Source: DATCMH01 sp036563505 (GTDB taxonomy: Bacteria > Pseudomonadota > Alphaproteobacteria > Rhizobiales > Beijerinckiaceae). Taken from it: a stretch of DNA of 64,000 bases. The stretch lies in NCBI GenBank assembly GCA_036563505.1, contig DATCMH010000025.1, positions 1 to 64,000 of the forward strand. The letters are read 5' to 3'. The position numbers and the translations under genes are program-made. Positions 26,546 through 35,342 of the stretch are shown in pieces (position 1 is the first letter of the stretch; each line of letters starts with the position of its first letter). Below the pieces are notes generated by a model, which was not told the DNA's origin, made no database searches, and saw only the letters and a list, made by a program, of their open reading frames with translations.

Positions 26546-28723
26546 ATGACGCTTTTGTTCATTATCGTCTGCGGCCTCGCGGCCCTCGCTTATGGCTTCT
26601 GGGCCATCAGCGATGTGATGAAGCGGGATGCGGGCACCCAGCGCATGCAGGAGATCGCCGGTGCGATCGCCGAGGGCGCTCAGGCGTATCTTCGCCGCCA
26701 GTACATCACGATCGGCATCGTCGGAATCGTTCTCTTCGTTCTGCTCGCCTACTTCCTGGGCCTGCGCGTCGCCTTCGGCTTCGCCATCGGCGCGATCCTG
26801 TCGGGCGTCGCGGGCTTCATCGGCATGAACGTGTCGGTGCGCGCCAACGTCCGTACCGCCCAGGCCGCGACGCAGTCGCTCGGCGGCGGCCTCGATGTGG
26901 CGTTCAAGTCGGGCGCAGTGACGGGCATGCTCGTCGCCGGCCTCGCGCTTCTGGGCGTTGTTCTCTACTACGCCTACCTGACCCGCATGGCGGGCCTCGC
27001 ACCCTCGAGCCGCGGCGTCATCGACGCCCTCGTGGCCTTGGGCTTTGGCGCCTCCCTGATCTCGATCTTCGCCCGTCTCGGCGGCGGCATCTTCACCAAG
27101 GGCGCAGATGTCGGCGGCGACCTCGTCGGCAAGGTCGAGGCCGGCATCCCCGAGGACGATCCGCGCAACCCGGCGACCATCGCCGACAACGTGGGCGACA
27201 ACGTCGGCGACTGCGCCGGCATGGCGGCCGACCTTTTCGAGACCTACGCCGTGACGGTGGTCGCCACCATGGTGCTGGCCGCCATCTTCTTCGCCGGCCG
27301 TGACCACCTCGAGACGATGCTGCTCTACCCGCTTGCCATCGGCGGCGTCTGCATCCTCACCTCGATCGCCGGCACGTTCTTCGTGAAGCTCGGCCAGAAC
27401 CAGTCGATCATGGGCGCCCTCTACAAGGGCCTCATCGCCACGGGCGTGCTCTCGGCGATTGCGATCGCTCTGGTCAACCTCGTGCTGCTCGGCGGCTTCT
27501 CGACCACCTTCGAGGGATCCGTACCGGTGCTCACCGGCGTGGCGCGGCCCTTCACCTTCACCTCGATGGCATTGTTCTGGTGCGCCCTCGTGGGCCTCAC
27601 CGTCACGGCGCTCATCGTCGTGATCACGGAGTACTACACGGGCGTCGGCTACCGGCCGGTGCGCTCCATTGCTCAGGCTTCCGTCACGGGCCACGGCACC
27701 AACGTCATCCAGGGCCTCGCGGTGTCGCTGGAGTCGACGGCGCTCCCGACCCTCGTCATCGTGGCCGGCATCATCGCGGCCTACGGGCTCGCGGGCCTGT
27801 TCGGCATCGCGATAGCGGTCACCGCCATGCTGGCGCTCGCCGGCATGATCGTGGCGCTCGACGCTTTCGGCCCGGTCACCGACAACGCGGGCGGCATCGC
27901 CGAGATGGCGGGCCTGCCCAAGGAGGTGCGCCGCTCGACGGACGCTCTCGACGCCGTGGGCAACACCACCAAGGCGGTGACGAAGGGCTACGCCATCGGC
28001 TCGGCCGGCCTCGGCGCCCTGGTGCTGTTCGCCGCCTACACCTCGGACCTGAACTACTTCATCGCCGAGGCGAACCGCTCGGGCTCCACCACCTACCAGT
28101 ACTTCAAGGGCGTGGTCCCGGACTTCTCCCTCGCCAACCCCTACGTCGTGGTCGGCCTGCTCTTCGGCGGCCTCATTCCCTACCTCTTCGGCGGCATGGG
28201 CATGACGGCGGTCGGACGCGCGGCGGGCGCGGTCGTGGAGGAGGTGCGGCGCCAGTTCCGCGAGAAGCCCGGCATCATGCAGGGGACGGACCGGCCCGAT
28301 TACGGCCGCGCGGTCGACATGCTCACCCGCGCCGCGATCAAGGAGATGATCGTGCCGTCGCTCCTGCCGGTGCTGGCGCCGATCGTGACCTACTTCGTGA
28401 TCTACGCCATCGCGGGCAAGAGCCAGGCCTTCTCGGCGGTCGGCGCCATGCTGCTCGGCGTCATCGTCACGGGCCTTTTCGTCGCGATCTCGATGACCTC
28501 GGGCGGCGGCGCCTGGGACAACGCCAAGAAGTCCTTCGAGGACGGCTTCACCGACCAGCACGGCGTCACCCACCAGAAGGGCTCGGAGGCCCACAAGGCC
28601 TCGGTGACGGGCGATACCGTCGGCGACCCCTACAAGGACACGGCGGGCCCCGCCGTGAACCCGGCGATCAAGATTACCAACATCATCGCCCTCCTCCTGC
28701 TCGCCATCCTGGCGCACGGCTAA
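26546..28723 (+). CDS. hppA: Membrane-bound H+-translocating pyrophosphatase
   Basis: Integral membrane pump that couples hydrolysis of inorganic pyrophosphate to proton movement. The 725-residue protein has about 16 membrane segments and the substrate-binding run DVGGDLVGKVEAGIPEDDPR followed by NPATIADNVGDNVGDCAGMA. In AVGNTTKAVTKGYAIGS the residue at the potassium-selectivity site is Lys476, which marks the K+-independent, proton-pumping subclass, where K+-dependent enzymes have alanine. Followed by a strong terminator at 28769-28797, so it is transcribed alone. Confidence 0.96.
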   Translation: MTLLFIIVCGLAALAYGFWAISDVMKRDAGTQRMQEIAGAIAEGAQAYLRRQYITIGIVGIVLFVLLAYFLGLRVAFGFAIGAILSGVAGFIGMNVSVRANVRTAQAATQSLGGGLDVAFKSGAVTGMLVAGLALLGVVLYYAYLTRMAGLAPSSRGVIDALVALGFGASLISIFARLGGGIFTKGADVGGDLVGKVEAGIPEDDPRNPATIADNVGDNVGDCAGMAADLFETYAVTVVATMVLAAIFFAGRDHLETMLLYPLAIGGVCILTSIAGTFFVKLGQNQSIMGALYKGLIATGVLSAIAIALVNLVLLGGFSTTFEGSVPVLTGVARPFTFTSMALFWCALVGLTVTALIVVITEYYTGVGYRPVRSIAQASVTGHGTNVIQGLAVSLESTALPTLVIVAGIIAAYGLAGLFGIAIAVTAMLALAGMIVALDAFGPVTDNAGGIAEMAGLPKEVRRSTDALDAVGNTTKAVTKGYAIGSAGLGALVLFAAYTSDLNYFIAEANRSGSTTYQYFKGVVPDFSLANPYVVVGLLFGGLIPYLFGGMGMTAVGRAAGAVVEEVRRQFREKPGIMQGTDRPDYGRAVDMLTRAAIKEMIVPSLLPVLAPIVTYFVIYAIAGKSQAFSAVGAMLLGVIVTGLFVAISMTSGGGAWDNAKKSFEDGFTDQHGVTHQKGSEAHKASVTGDTVGDPYKDTAGPAVNPAIKITNIIALLLLAILAHG

Positions 28724-28768
28724 GGGCAAGTGGTGCGGCCCCTCGGGGCCGCGTCCCTCGCGTTAGGA

Positions 28769-28797
28769 AAAAGGGCCGGCTCGCGCCGGCCCTTTTG
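28769..28797 (+). terminator. Intrinsic terminator after hppA
   Basis: AAAAGGGCCGGC, a TCGC loop and GCCGGCCCTTTT form a near-perfect 12-base-pair stem ending in four T, starting about 45 bases past the hppA stop. The flanking A and T runs make it readable on both strands, though no gene ends here from the other side. Confidence 0.88.
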
Positions 28798-28961
28798 CAT
28801 TTGGGTTTTCGCCGTGCCAGCCTTCTGCCCTCGTGGGAGAAGGTGGCCCGCACAGCGGGCCGGATGAGGGGGTGCTGGGCGTAGGCTCGGGTGGCTGCGG
28901 CGAGCACCCCCTCACCCTCGCTTCGCCTCTGGCTGCGCTCGTCGCGTCGGCCGGTCCGCCG

Positions 28962-29254
28962 ACGCGACCCTCTCCCCTGCCGGGAGAGGAGGAGCGCGCA
29001 CCGCCGTGCCAGCCTAGCGAGAACAGCTCCGCAACCCGAGCGGCCAACCCCTCTCCCTACCGGGGAGAGGGCTTCGCCTGCGCACCGGCAGGCGAAGCAA
29101 GCGGAACGCAGTGGAGCGGGGGTGAGGGGAAGCGGGGCATAAGCCCACACGCCTCAACACACCCCTATGTCGTTCGCGGGCTCGACCCGCGAACCTCGGC
29201 GCGATACCCCGCCCGCCTCCGAACCGAGACGGCCGGGGCAAGCCCGGCCATGAC
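28962..29254. repeat. Intergenic mosaic repeat, family A, copy 2
   Basis: The 571-base gene-free stretch between hppA and bamE contains, after the terminator, first two GC-rich inverted segments (28822-28961, including a GTGGGAGAAGGTGGCCCGC-type motif), then a second copy of the mosaic at 1-291 in the same order: GACGCGACCCTCTCCCC, the CGCCTGCGCACCGGCAGGCG block, TTCGCGGGCTCGACCCGCGAA, and GGCCGGGGCAAGCCCGGCC. No gene is evident in 28724-29294. Confidence 0.8.
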
Positions 29255-29294
29255 ATCGGTGGTGCGAAGGGCGCTGATCGGCGCCGGTTCAGCC

Positions 29295-29744
29295 TCAGAG
29301 AATTCCGCGTCCGAGGCCGCGGAAGAGCTGGCCGAGGAAGTTCGAGTCCGAACCGCCGGTCTGGGTCGTGCGGCTGATGAAGTCGAACACGCGGCCGTCC
29401 TGCAGGCCGTAGAGCGCGACGCGCTCCACACGCAGGCCCTTGTTGAAGTAGACCGCCGTCACGCGCTGGTCCGAGATCGTCTCGCCGGTGAACTGGAAGC
29501 GGCGGTTGGCGACCTGGCTGATGTAGTACCAATCCTGGTTGCCGACGGTGGACACGGTCGAGGGCGTTCCGAGGATCTGGAGCACCTGGTCGGCGCTCAT
29601 GCCCGGCCTGACCTGTGCGACGGCCCGCTCGTCGATGATGTAGCCGCGCTGGAACTGCTCGCCGCCGGTGCAGGCCGCGGCCGCGGCGCCGATCACGGCA
29701 GCCACAGTGAGGCGGGCGAGGAGACGGGAAGAGGAACGCGTCAT
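29295..29744 (-). CDS. bamE: Outer-membrane assembly lipoprotein BamE (OmlA/SmpA)
   Basis: Accessory lipoprotein of the BAM complex that inserts beta-barrel proteins in the outer membrane. The 149-residue protein has a lipoprotein signal ending AAAAACTGGEQF (lipidated Cys25). The SmpA/OmlA domain is about 38-110, with IDERAVAQVRPGMSADQVLQILG. The C-terminal 30 residues are rich in Gly/Ser. It is transcribed away from the CBP3-like gene, and the intervening 109 bases should hold both promoters. Confidence 0.92.
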   Translation of the reverse strand: MTRSSSRLLARLTVAAVIGAAAAACTGGEQFQRGYIIDERAVAQVRPGMSADQVLQILGTPSTVSTVGNQDWYYISQVANRRFQFTGETISDQRVTAVYFNKGLRVERVALYGLQDGRVFDFISRTTQTGGSDSNFLGQLFRGLGRGIL

Positions 29745-29853
29745 ACGGTGATGTCCGGCCTGGAGGTGCGGCGCTGCAGAGCTTGCGCCGCTTTAGGCCC
29801 GTGGCGTACCCCGGGGTCCCTGCTTTGACAAGGCGGCTCCCCCGGTTGCCATC

Positions 29854-30375
29854 ATGATCTTGCGCTTCTTCCGCCGTGACGAGCGGCGCGACACCGTCGC
29901 CGCCTTCTACGCGCGCATCTCCGATGCGTCCCGCCAGCCGGGGCTCTACAGGTCGCTCGGCGTGCCCGACACGATCGAAGGCCGCTTCGAGTGCGTGTGC
30001 CTGCACGTCCTTCTCGTCCTGCGCCGCCTCAATCGGTTGCCGCCGCCCGCGAACGAACTGGCGCAGGATCTCACCGACTGCTTCTTCCGAGAGCTCGATC
30101 TCGCCCTGCGCGAAACCGGGGTCGGCGATATGGGCATCTCGAAGCGCATGAAGAAGCTCGCCCAGGCCTATTACGGCCGGGTGCAGGCCTACGATCCGGC
30201 GCTGGAGGCGCGGGACGCGGGCGCGCTCGCCGCGGCGCTGTCCGCCAACATGACGGAGGGCGTTGCAGCCGAGGGCCTCGCCGCTTACGTCCTGCAGGCC
30301 GAGGATCGCCTGGCCGCCCAGGACCTCGACGCCCTGCTGCGCGAAGGTCCCGCCTTCCCGGCGCCCGCGGAGTGA
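29854..30375 (+). CDS. Ubiquinol-cytochrome c chaperone (CBP3-like)
   Basis: A 173-residue member of the UQCC/Cbp3 family that helps assemble the cytochrome bc1 complex. Family signs are AAFYARISDASRQPGLYRSL, FECVCLHVLLVLRRL, FFRELDLALRETGVGDMGIS and KRMKKLAQAYYGRVQAYD. It begins a co-directional run with DUF177, plsX, fabH, ihfA and a MerR gene. The DUF177 ORF starts six bases after its stop. The order bamE-CBP3-DUF177-plsX-fabH-ihfA is conserved in alphaproteobacteria. Confidence 0.9.
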   Translation: MILRFFRRDERRDTVAAFYARISDASRQPGLYRSLGVPDTIEGRFECVCLHVLLVLRRLNRLPPPANELAQDLTDCFFRELDLALRETGVGDMGISKRMKKLAQAYYGRVQAYDPALEARDAGALAAALSANMTEGVAAEGLAAYVLQAEDRLAAQDLDALLREGPAFPAPAE

Positions 30376-30381
30376 CCTGAC

Positions 30382-30909
30382 ATGCCGGCCAAGGCCGTAA
30401 GCCCCCTGACGCATCCCGTCCCGGTCGACCGCCTCCCGGCCCTCGGCACCGAGGTCACGGTGGAGGCGAGCGAGGCGGAGCGCGCGGCCCTCGCCCAGGA
30501 TTTCGGGATCCCGGCGATCAAGGTCCTGACCGGGCGTTTCCGCGTCAAGGCGCTGCCGGGTGGACAAGGCGTGAAGGTCACGGGGCGGGTGCGCGGCGAG
30601 GTCACGCAGATCTGCGTCGTGACGCTCGATCCCTTCGACGGCGCCCTCGACGAGGAGGTCGACGTGGATTTCGTCCCGGCGGGCGACCCGCGACGTCGCC
30701 CTGATCCGGCCCCCGACGACGAGGAGCAGGACGCGCCGGACGAGATCGTTGACGGACGCATCGATCTTGGGGCGCTCACCGCCGAGTTCCTGGCGCTGGG
30801 CCTCGACCCGTACCCGCGCAAGCCCGGCGTCGACTTCGTCCAAGAGGCCGGCCCGGCGCTCGAATCTCCTTTCGCGGCCCTGGCGAAGCTCAAGGGCGAG
30901 GGCTCCTGA
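30382..30909 (+). CDS. DUF177 / YceD family protein
   Basis: A 175-residue protein of the DUF177 (YceD) family, linked in other bacteria to 23S rRNA accumulation or plant plastid rRNA processing. It contains FRVKALPGGQGVKVTGRVRG and EVTQICVVTLDPFDGALDEEVD, matching the central motif with one cysteine, and an acidic linker rich in Asp/Glu (DDEEQDAPDE). The last part, DLGALTAEFLALGLDPYPRK, is the family C-terminal signature. Co-located with plsX as usual; 76 bases lie between them. Confidence 0.88.
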   Translation: MPAKAVSPLTHPVPVDRLPALGTEVTVEASEAERAALAQDFGIPAIKVLTGRFRVKALPGGQGVKVTGRVRGEVTQICVVTLDPFDGALDEEVDVDFVPAGDPRRRPDPAPDDEEQDAPDEIVDGRIDLGALTAEFLALGLDPYPRKPGVDFVQEAGPALESPFAALAKLKGEGS

Positions 30910-30985
30910 GAAAGCGGTTGCGGCGCACCCGCCAGCGTTTATGTTCCGCGCGCCCTGACCGCCCCTCGGACGAGCCGAAGCTTTC

Positions 30986-32020
30986 ATGTCGAAGCCGCTG
31001 CGCATCTCCCTCGACGCGATGGGCGGCGACGTCGGTCCGCAGGTCGTGGTGCCGGGCGCGGCGCTTGCCGCCGAGCGCCATCCCGAGATCCGCTTCCTGA
31101 TGTTCGGCGACGAGACGATCGTCGCCCCGCTCGTGGCGGCCGAGCCCCGGCTCGCGGGCCGGGTGGAACTGCGCCACACCGACTTCGTGGTCCGCATGGA
31201 CGACAAGCCGAGCCAGGCGGTGCGCGCCGGGCGCGGCAAGTCCTCCATGTGGCGCGCCGTTCAGGCGGTCCGCGACGAGGAGGCGGATGCCGTCGTTTCC
31301 GCCGGCAACACGGGCGCCTTGATGGCGACCGCCAAGATCTGCCTGAAGACCATGGCCCATGTCGAGCGCCCGGCCATCGCCGCCATGTGGCCGACGACCC
31401 GAGGCGAGAGCATCGTGCTCGATGTCGGAGCCACCATCGGCGCCGACGCCGCCCACCTCGTCGATATGGCGATCATGGGCGCCGCGATGGCGAAGATCGT
31501 CTTCGACGTCGAGCGCCCGACGGTGGGCCTCCTCAACGTCGGCACGGAGGAGATCAAGGGCATCGAGGTCGTGAAGGAGGCCGGGCGCATCCTGCGCGAG
31601 GTGCCCCTCGACGGTCTCGACTACCGCGGCTTCGTCGAAGGCGACGACCTCGGCAAGGGCACGGTCGACGTGGTCGTCACCGAGGGCTTTACCGGCAACA
31701 TCGCGCTCAAGACGGCCGAGGGCACCGCCAAGCAGATCGGCGAATACCTGCGCAGCGCCATGAGCCGGACCTTCGCCGCCAAGCTCGGCTATCTCCTGGC
31801 CCGAAAGGCCTTCGACGCACTGCGCGACAAGATGGACCCGCGCAAGGTCAACGGCGGGGTCTTCCTCGGGCTTGAGGGCATCGTCATCAAGAGCCACGGG
31901 GGCACCGACGCCCTTGGCTTCGCCAGCGCCATCGATATCGCCTATGAGATGGCGCATTACGAGCTGATGCAGAGCATCCGGAACATGCTGGAGCAGGTTC
32001 CCGATCTCGCCTCGGCCTGA
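30986..32020 (+). CDS. plsX: Phosphate acyltransferase PlsX
   Basis: Converts acyl-ACP to acyl-phosphate for glycerophospholipid synthesis. The 344-residue protein has the standard N-terminus LRISLDAMGGDVGPQVVVPG and the conserved SAGNTGALMATAKICLKTM, LDVGATIGADAAHLVDMA, and the terminal GGTDALGFASAIDIAYEM. It precedes fabH by 15 bases, the normal lipid-synthesis pair. Nothing unusual. Confidence 0.96.
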   Translation: MSKPLRISLDAMGGDVGPQVVVPGAALAAERHPEIRFLMFGDETIVAPLVAAEPRLAGRVELRHTDFVVRMDDKPSQAVRAGRGKSSMWRAVQAVRDEEADAVVSAGNTGALMATAKICLKTMAHVERPAIAAMWPTTRGESIVLDVGATIGADAAHLVDMAIMGAAMAKIVFDVERPTVGLLNVGTEEIKGIEVVKEAGRILREVPLDGLDYRGFVEGDDLGKGTVDVVVTEGFTGNIALKTAEGTAKQIGEYLRSAMSRTFAAKLGYLLARKAFDALRDKMDPRKVNGGVFLGLEGIVIKSHGGTDALGFASAIDIAYEMAHYELMQSIRNMLEQVPDLASA

Positions 32021-32035
32021 AAGGTTTTCCAGGCT

Positions 32036-33013
32036 TTGTCCCGCACGCGCTCCGTCGTCCGCGGCATCGGCTCCTATCTGCCGCCGCGCATCCTCACCAA
32101 CGCGGAACTCGCCGTCCAGGTGGACACCTCCGACGAGTGGATCGTCCAGCGCACCGGCATCCGCGAGCGGCGCATCGCGGCCGACGACGAGACGACTTCC
32201 GTGCTGGGCCTCAAGGCCTGCGAGGCGGCGCTCGCCGATGCCGGCCTGACGGCGCAGGACATCGACCTCATCGTCTGCGCCACCTCGACCCCGGACCACA
32301 CCTTCCCCTCCGTCGCGACCCTGATCCAGCACGGTTTGGGCATGGCCCACGGCGCGGCCTTCGACATCCAGGCTGTCTGCACCGGCTTCGTCTACGCGGT
32401 GGCCGCGGCGGACAATTTCCTCAAGGCCGGTCAGCACAAGCGGGCCCTGGTGGTGGGCACGGAAACCTTCTCGCGCATTCTCGACTGGTCGGACCGCACC
32501 ACTTGCGTTCTGTTCGGCGACGGCGCCGGCGCCATGGTGCTGGAAGCGCAGGACGGGGAGGGGACGGGCGCCGACCGTGGCGTGCTGACCTCCCATCTGC
32601 GCTCGGACGGCCGCCACAAGGACAAGCTCTACGTCGACGGCGGCCCGGGCTCGACCAAGACCACTGGCGTCCTCAAGATGGAGGGTAAGGAAGTCTTCCG
32701 CTTCGCGGTCGGCATGGTGACGGACGTGATCCAGGACGCCTTCAAGGCAACGGGCACGACAGCCGACGAACTCGACTGGTTCGTGCCCCACCAAGCCAAC
32801 CGGCGCATCATCGAGGCCTCAGCCGACAAGCTCGGCATCGCGCGGGAGAAGGTGGTGATCACTGTCGACCGGCACGGCAACACCTCGGCCGCTTCCATCC
32901 CCCTGGCCCTCGACGCCGCCGTCAAGGACGGGCGCGTGAAGCAGGGCGACCTCGTGATGATCGAGGCGATCGGCGGCGGCTTCACCTGGGGCAGCGCCTT
33001 GATCCGGTGGTGA
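32036..33013 (+). CDS. fabH: Beta-ketoacyl-ACP synthase III FabH
   Basis: Initiates fatty acid elongation by condensing acetyl-CoA with malonyl-ACP. The 325-residue protein carries the Cys-His-Asn triad: Cys115 in IQAVCTGFVYAV, His252 in PHQANRRIIEAS and Asn282 in HGNTSAASIPL. The start is TTG at 32036, 15 bases after plsX; homology begins there (RSVVRGIGSYLPPRILTN) and no nearby ATG fits better. The next gene is ihfA. Confidence 0.96.
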   Translation: MSRTRSVVRGIGSYLPPRILTNAELAVQVDTSDEWIVQRTGIRERRIAADDETTSVLGLKACEAALADAGLTAQDIDLIVCATSTPDHTFPSVATLIQHGLGMAHGAAFDIQAVCTGFVYAVAAADNFLKAGQHKRALVVGTETFSRILDWSDRTTCVLFGDGAGAMVLEAQDGEGTGADRGVLTSHLRSDGRHKDKLYVDGGPGSTKTTGVLKMEGKEVFRFAVGMVTDVIQDAFKATGTTADELDWFVPHQANRRIIEASADKLGIAREKVVITVDRHGNTSAASIPLALDAAVKDGRVKQGDLVMIEAIGGGFTWGSALIRW

Positions 33014-33097
33014 GCGCCCGAGATTCCGCGGTTGACCATCCGGCCTCGACCGAATAGCGTTCAATCGCAATCAGATAGACCGTTTTCCTGAATCACG

Positions 33098-33427
33098 ATG
33101 CGGGGGGCAATGATGGCGGGACGCACGGTGACGCGCGCGGATTTGAGCGAGGTCGTCTACCAGAAGGTCGGCTTGTCCCGCACCGAATCGGCGGCCCTCG
33201 TCGAATCGGTCCTGTCCGAGATTTGCGGCTGCCTCGCCCGCGGCGAGACCGTGAAGCTTTCCTCGTTCGGGTCCTTCGTCGTGCGCGACAAGGGCCAACG
33301 CGTCGGCCGCAACCCGAAGACCGGGATCGAGGTGCCGATCGAGCCGCGCCGCGTGATGGTCTTCAAGCCGTCGAACGTCCTGAAAGCTCGCATCAACGGG
33401 CTCGACGGCGCCGGCGAGTCCGATTGA
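33098..33427 (+). CDS. ihfA: Integration host factor alpha subunit
   Basis: DNA-bending nucleoid protein that pairs with IHF beta. The 109-residue product has VTRADLSEVVYQKVGLSRTE at the start of the HU/IHF fold and the signature region SSFGSFVVRDKGQRVGRNPK followed by TGIEVPIEPRRVMVFKPS. Three in-frame ATG codons occur in the first seven codons; the first is used here but the protein may start at the later MAGRTVT. The order fabH-ihfA-merR is conserved. Confidence 0.94.
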   Translation: MRGAMMAGRTVTRADLSEVVYQKVGLSRTESAALVESVLSEICGCLARGETVKLSSFGSFVVRDKGQRVGRNPKTGIEVPIEPRRVMVFKPSNVLKARINGLDGAGESD

Positions 33428-33465
33428 CGAACGGAGAAAAGCGGAGCCCGCCCGTGAGAGGAGCG

Positions 33466-33960
33466 ATGGTGGACAAGGCGCCCGACGCGTTTCGCACCAT
33501 CAGCGAGGTCGCGGACGACCTCGACTTGCCCCAGCACGTCCTGCGCTTCTGGGAGACCCGGTTCGGCCAGATCAAGCCGCTCAAGCGTGGCGGCGGCCGG
33601 CGCTACTATCGGCCGGATGATGTCGACCTTTTGCGCGGCATCCGCCACTTGCTCTACGGCGAGGGCTACACGATCAAGGGGGTGCAGCGCATCCTCAAGG
33701 AGGACGGCATCCGCGTCGTCCAGGGCGTCGGCCGCGGCGAGGCCACGAGTTTGCCCGCGCCACGGCGCGAAGACGAGCGCGAGGAAGATGAACCGCGCTG
33801 GGCCGACCAACCGCCAGCGCCGTCCTTCCTGGCCGACGAGGTTCCCGCACCCGGCCTGCCAGCCGCTGCCGTCGCCCGCCTCGAAGCGGCCCTGGCCGAC
33901 CTTGAGGAATGCGCCCGCGTCCTCGCCACCTTGAAGGCCGGCGACTCGGGAACGAGCTGA
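33466..33960 (+). CDS. MerR-family transcriptional regulator
   Basis: A 164-residue DNA-binding protein. The N-terminal MerR domain reads FRTISEVADDLDLPQHVLRF, then WETRFGQIKPLKRGGGRRYY with the typical wing, and RPDDVDLLRGIRHLLYGEGY. The middle is a Pro/Glu/Asp-rich linker and the C-terminal part (about 122-155) is an Ala/Leu coiled helix. The start at 33466 has AGAGGAG four bases upstream. This is the regulator usually found after ihfA in alphaproteobacteria; its target is unknown. Confidence 0.9.
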   Translation: MVDKAPDAFRTISEVADDLDLPQHVLRFWETRFGQIKPLKRGGGRRYYRPDDVDLLRGIRHLLYGEGYTIKGVQRILKEDGIRVVQGVGRGEATSLPAPRREDEREEDEPRWADQPPAPSFLADEVPAPGLPAAAVARLEAALADLEECARVLATLKAGDSGTS

Positions 33961-34021
33961 GTTCGCTCTACTCCCTCCGCCAAGGGAGGGAGGCTGGGAG
34001 TGCGCCGGGAGCCATTCCGCT

Positions 34022-34137
34022 GTCATTCCGGGGCTCGCCACAGGCGGGAGCCCGGAACCCACGACCGGCTGAGCGGCCGCGATCAGCATTCGGCTCAGTC
34101 ATGGGTTCCGGGTTCGCCTGCGGCGCCCCGGAATGAC
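34022..34137. repeat. Long palindromic intergenic repeat, family B, copy 2
   Basis: A 116-base element starting GTCATTCCGGGGCTCG and ending GCGCCCCGGAATGAC, with inner edges GAGCCCGGAACCCACGACC and TCATGGGTTCCGGGTTCGCC. It matches the copy at 26238-26366 in both ends, differing mainly in the middle spacer. It lies just past the stop of the MerR gene, in a 192-base gap. Confidence 0.8.
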
Positions 34138-34152
34138 GGGGAGCGTCTTCGC

Positions 34153-34239
34153 TCAGGACGGCGGCGCCAGGGCCGCGAGGGCAAAGCCCGCGGTGGCGAG
34201 AACGGCGCTCGCGATCGTCAGCCAGACACTCAGGTTCAT
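34153..34239 (-). CDS. 28-residue membrane peptide with strong ribosome binding site
   Basis: A short minus-strand frame encoding MNLSVWLTIASAVLATAGFA and LAALAPPS, almost entirely one hydrophobic helix. Its ATG at 34239 is preceded by AAGGGAGGCCGAC, a near-ideal Shine-Dalgarno at normal spacing, which is unusual for chance. The longer frame upstream (from 34455) has no such composition. No family is known to me. The gene stands alone between repeat B and the glutathione transferase gene. Confidence 0.5.
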   Translation of the reverse strand: MNLSVWLTIASAVLATAGFALAALAPPS

Positions 34240-34426
34240 GTCGGCCTCCCTTCCTTGACGCTGGGGAAGCCTGCGGTCGAACCTGGGCCGCTCTGGGGCA
34301 AAGCAGCGGTCGAGGCCATTCTTCGCGTCGAGATGGGCGCCGGCGCAGGACCGACTTTGCGAACCTGCCCCTTCCTTCAGCCCTGACAACGCCCCAGCTT
34401 GCGGCAGCGACAACCAGGAGCCCGCG

Positions 34427-35128
34427 ATGGCCGATCTCTCCAGTTTTCCGATCACGACCCGATTCGCGCCGAAGCACCCCGACCGGCTCCAGCTCTATTC
34501 CTGGCCGACGCCCAATGGCGTGAAAGCCTCGATCATTCTGGAGGAGATCGGCCTGCCCTACGAGGCGCACGTCGTGAACATCGGCCAGAACGAAACCTGG
34601 ACACCGGAATTCCTCAGCCTCAACCCGAACGGCAAGATCCCCGCCATCATCGACCCGAACGGCCCGAATGGGCGGCCGCTCGCGCTCTTCGAGTCGGGCG
34701 CGATCCTGCTCTACCTCGCCGAGAAGACGGGCCAGCTCCTGCCGACCGACCCGGCACTGCGCTACGAGACGATCCAGTGGGTGTTCTTCCAGATGGCCGC
34801 CGTCGGGCCGATGTTCGGCCAGCTCGGCTTTTTCCATAAATTCGCGGGCCGCGAGATCGAGGACAAGCGTCCCTTCGAGCGCTACCGCGCCGAGACGCAG
34901 CGCCTGCTCGGCGTCCTCGAGACGCGGCTCTCCGGCCGCGACTGGATCATGGACGACTACACCATCGCCGACATCGCCCTCGTCGGCTGGGTGCGCGGCC
35001 TCGTGCAGTTCTACGAAGCGGGCCATCTCGTCGGTTACGGCGAGCTGATAAACGTGCCTGCTTGGCTCGACCGGGCCCTCGCGCGGCCCGCGGTGCAGCG
35101 CGGACTCACGATCCCGGCCAAGCCGTAA
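34427..35128 (+). CDS. Glutathione S-transferase family, YghU/YfcG-like
   Basis: A 233-residue thioredoxin-fold transferase. The N-terminal domain (about 20-108) has LYSWPTPNGVKASIILEEIG, typical of nu-class disulfide-bond reductases, and the cis-proline segment LNPNGKIPAIID with the glutathione-binding ESGAILLYLAEKTG. The helical C-terminal domain ends near LARPAVQRG. Nu-class members reduce disulfides such as 2-hydroxyethyl disulfide with glutathione. No obvious partner gene nearby; a 214-base gap follows. Confidence 0.87.
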   Translation: MADLSSFPITTRFAPKHPDRLQLYSWPTPNGVKASIILEEIGLPYEAHVVNIGQNETWTPEFLSLNPNGKIPAIIDPNGPNGRPLALFESGAILLYLAEKTGQLLPTDPALRYETIQWVFFQMAAVGPMFGQLGFFHKFAGREIEDKRPFERYRAETQRLLGVLETRLSGRDWIMDDYTIADIALVGWVRGLVQFYEAGHLVGYGELINVPAWLDRALARPAVQRGLTIPAKP

Positions 35129-35342
35129 AACGGCCCGTTCAGGCATCGTGACGCTGCTGCCGGTCGAGCTGATGGCCTCGACGGCGCCTCGGGCTGGGTC
35201 GAACTGCCTTGGCCCAAAGCGAGAGCGCCGCCAAATGCTAATGGGCAGTCGGAACCCGCTCGGAGATGTACGCCGCGACTTCGGCACAGGGTCGGACGAC
35301 GCGCGTTGACCTCGCAACCGGCGCGGGCGACACCAGGGCGCG

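Noticed and set aside
26318..28729. Long minus-strand open frame (about 800 residues) opposite hppA, and similar long antisense frames opposite parC, livH and the fusion ATPase
   Set aside because: They are rich in His, Arg, Asp and Glu with no recognisable fold, and mirror well-supported genes. High GC at third positions makes long antisense frames common.
28800..29294. Small frames in both directions in the hppA-bamE gap
   Set aside because: They are translations of repeat family A; the same frames appear at the start of the window.
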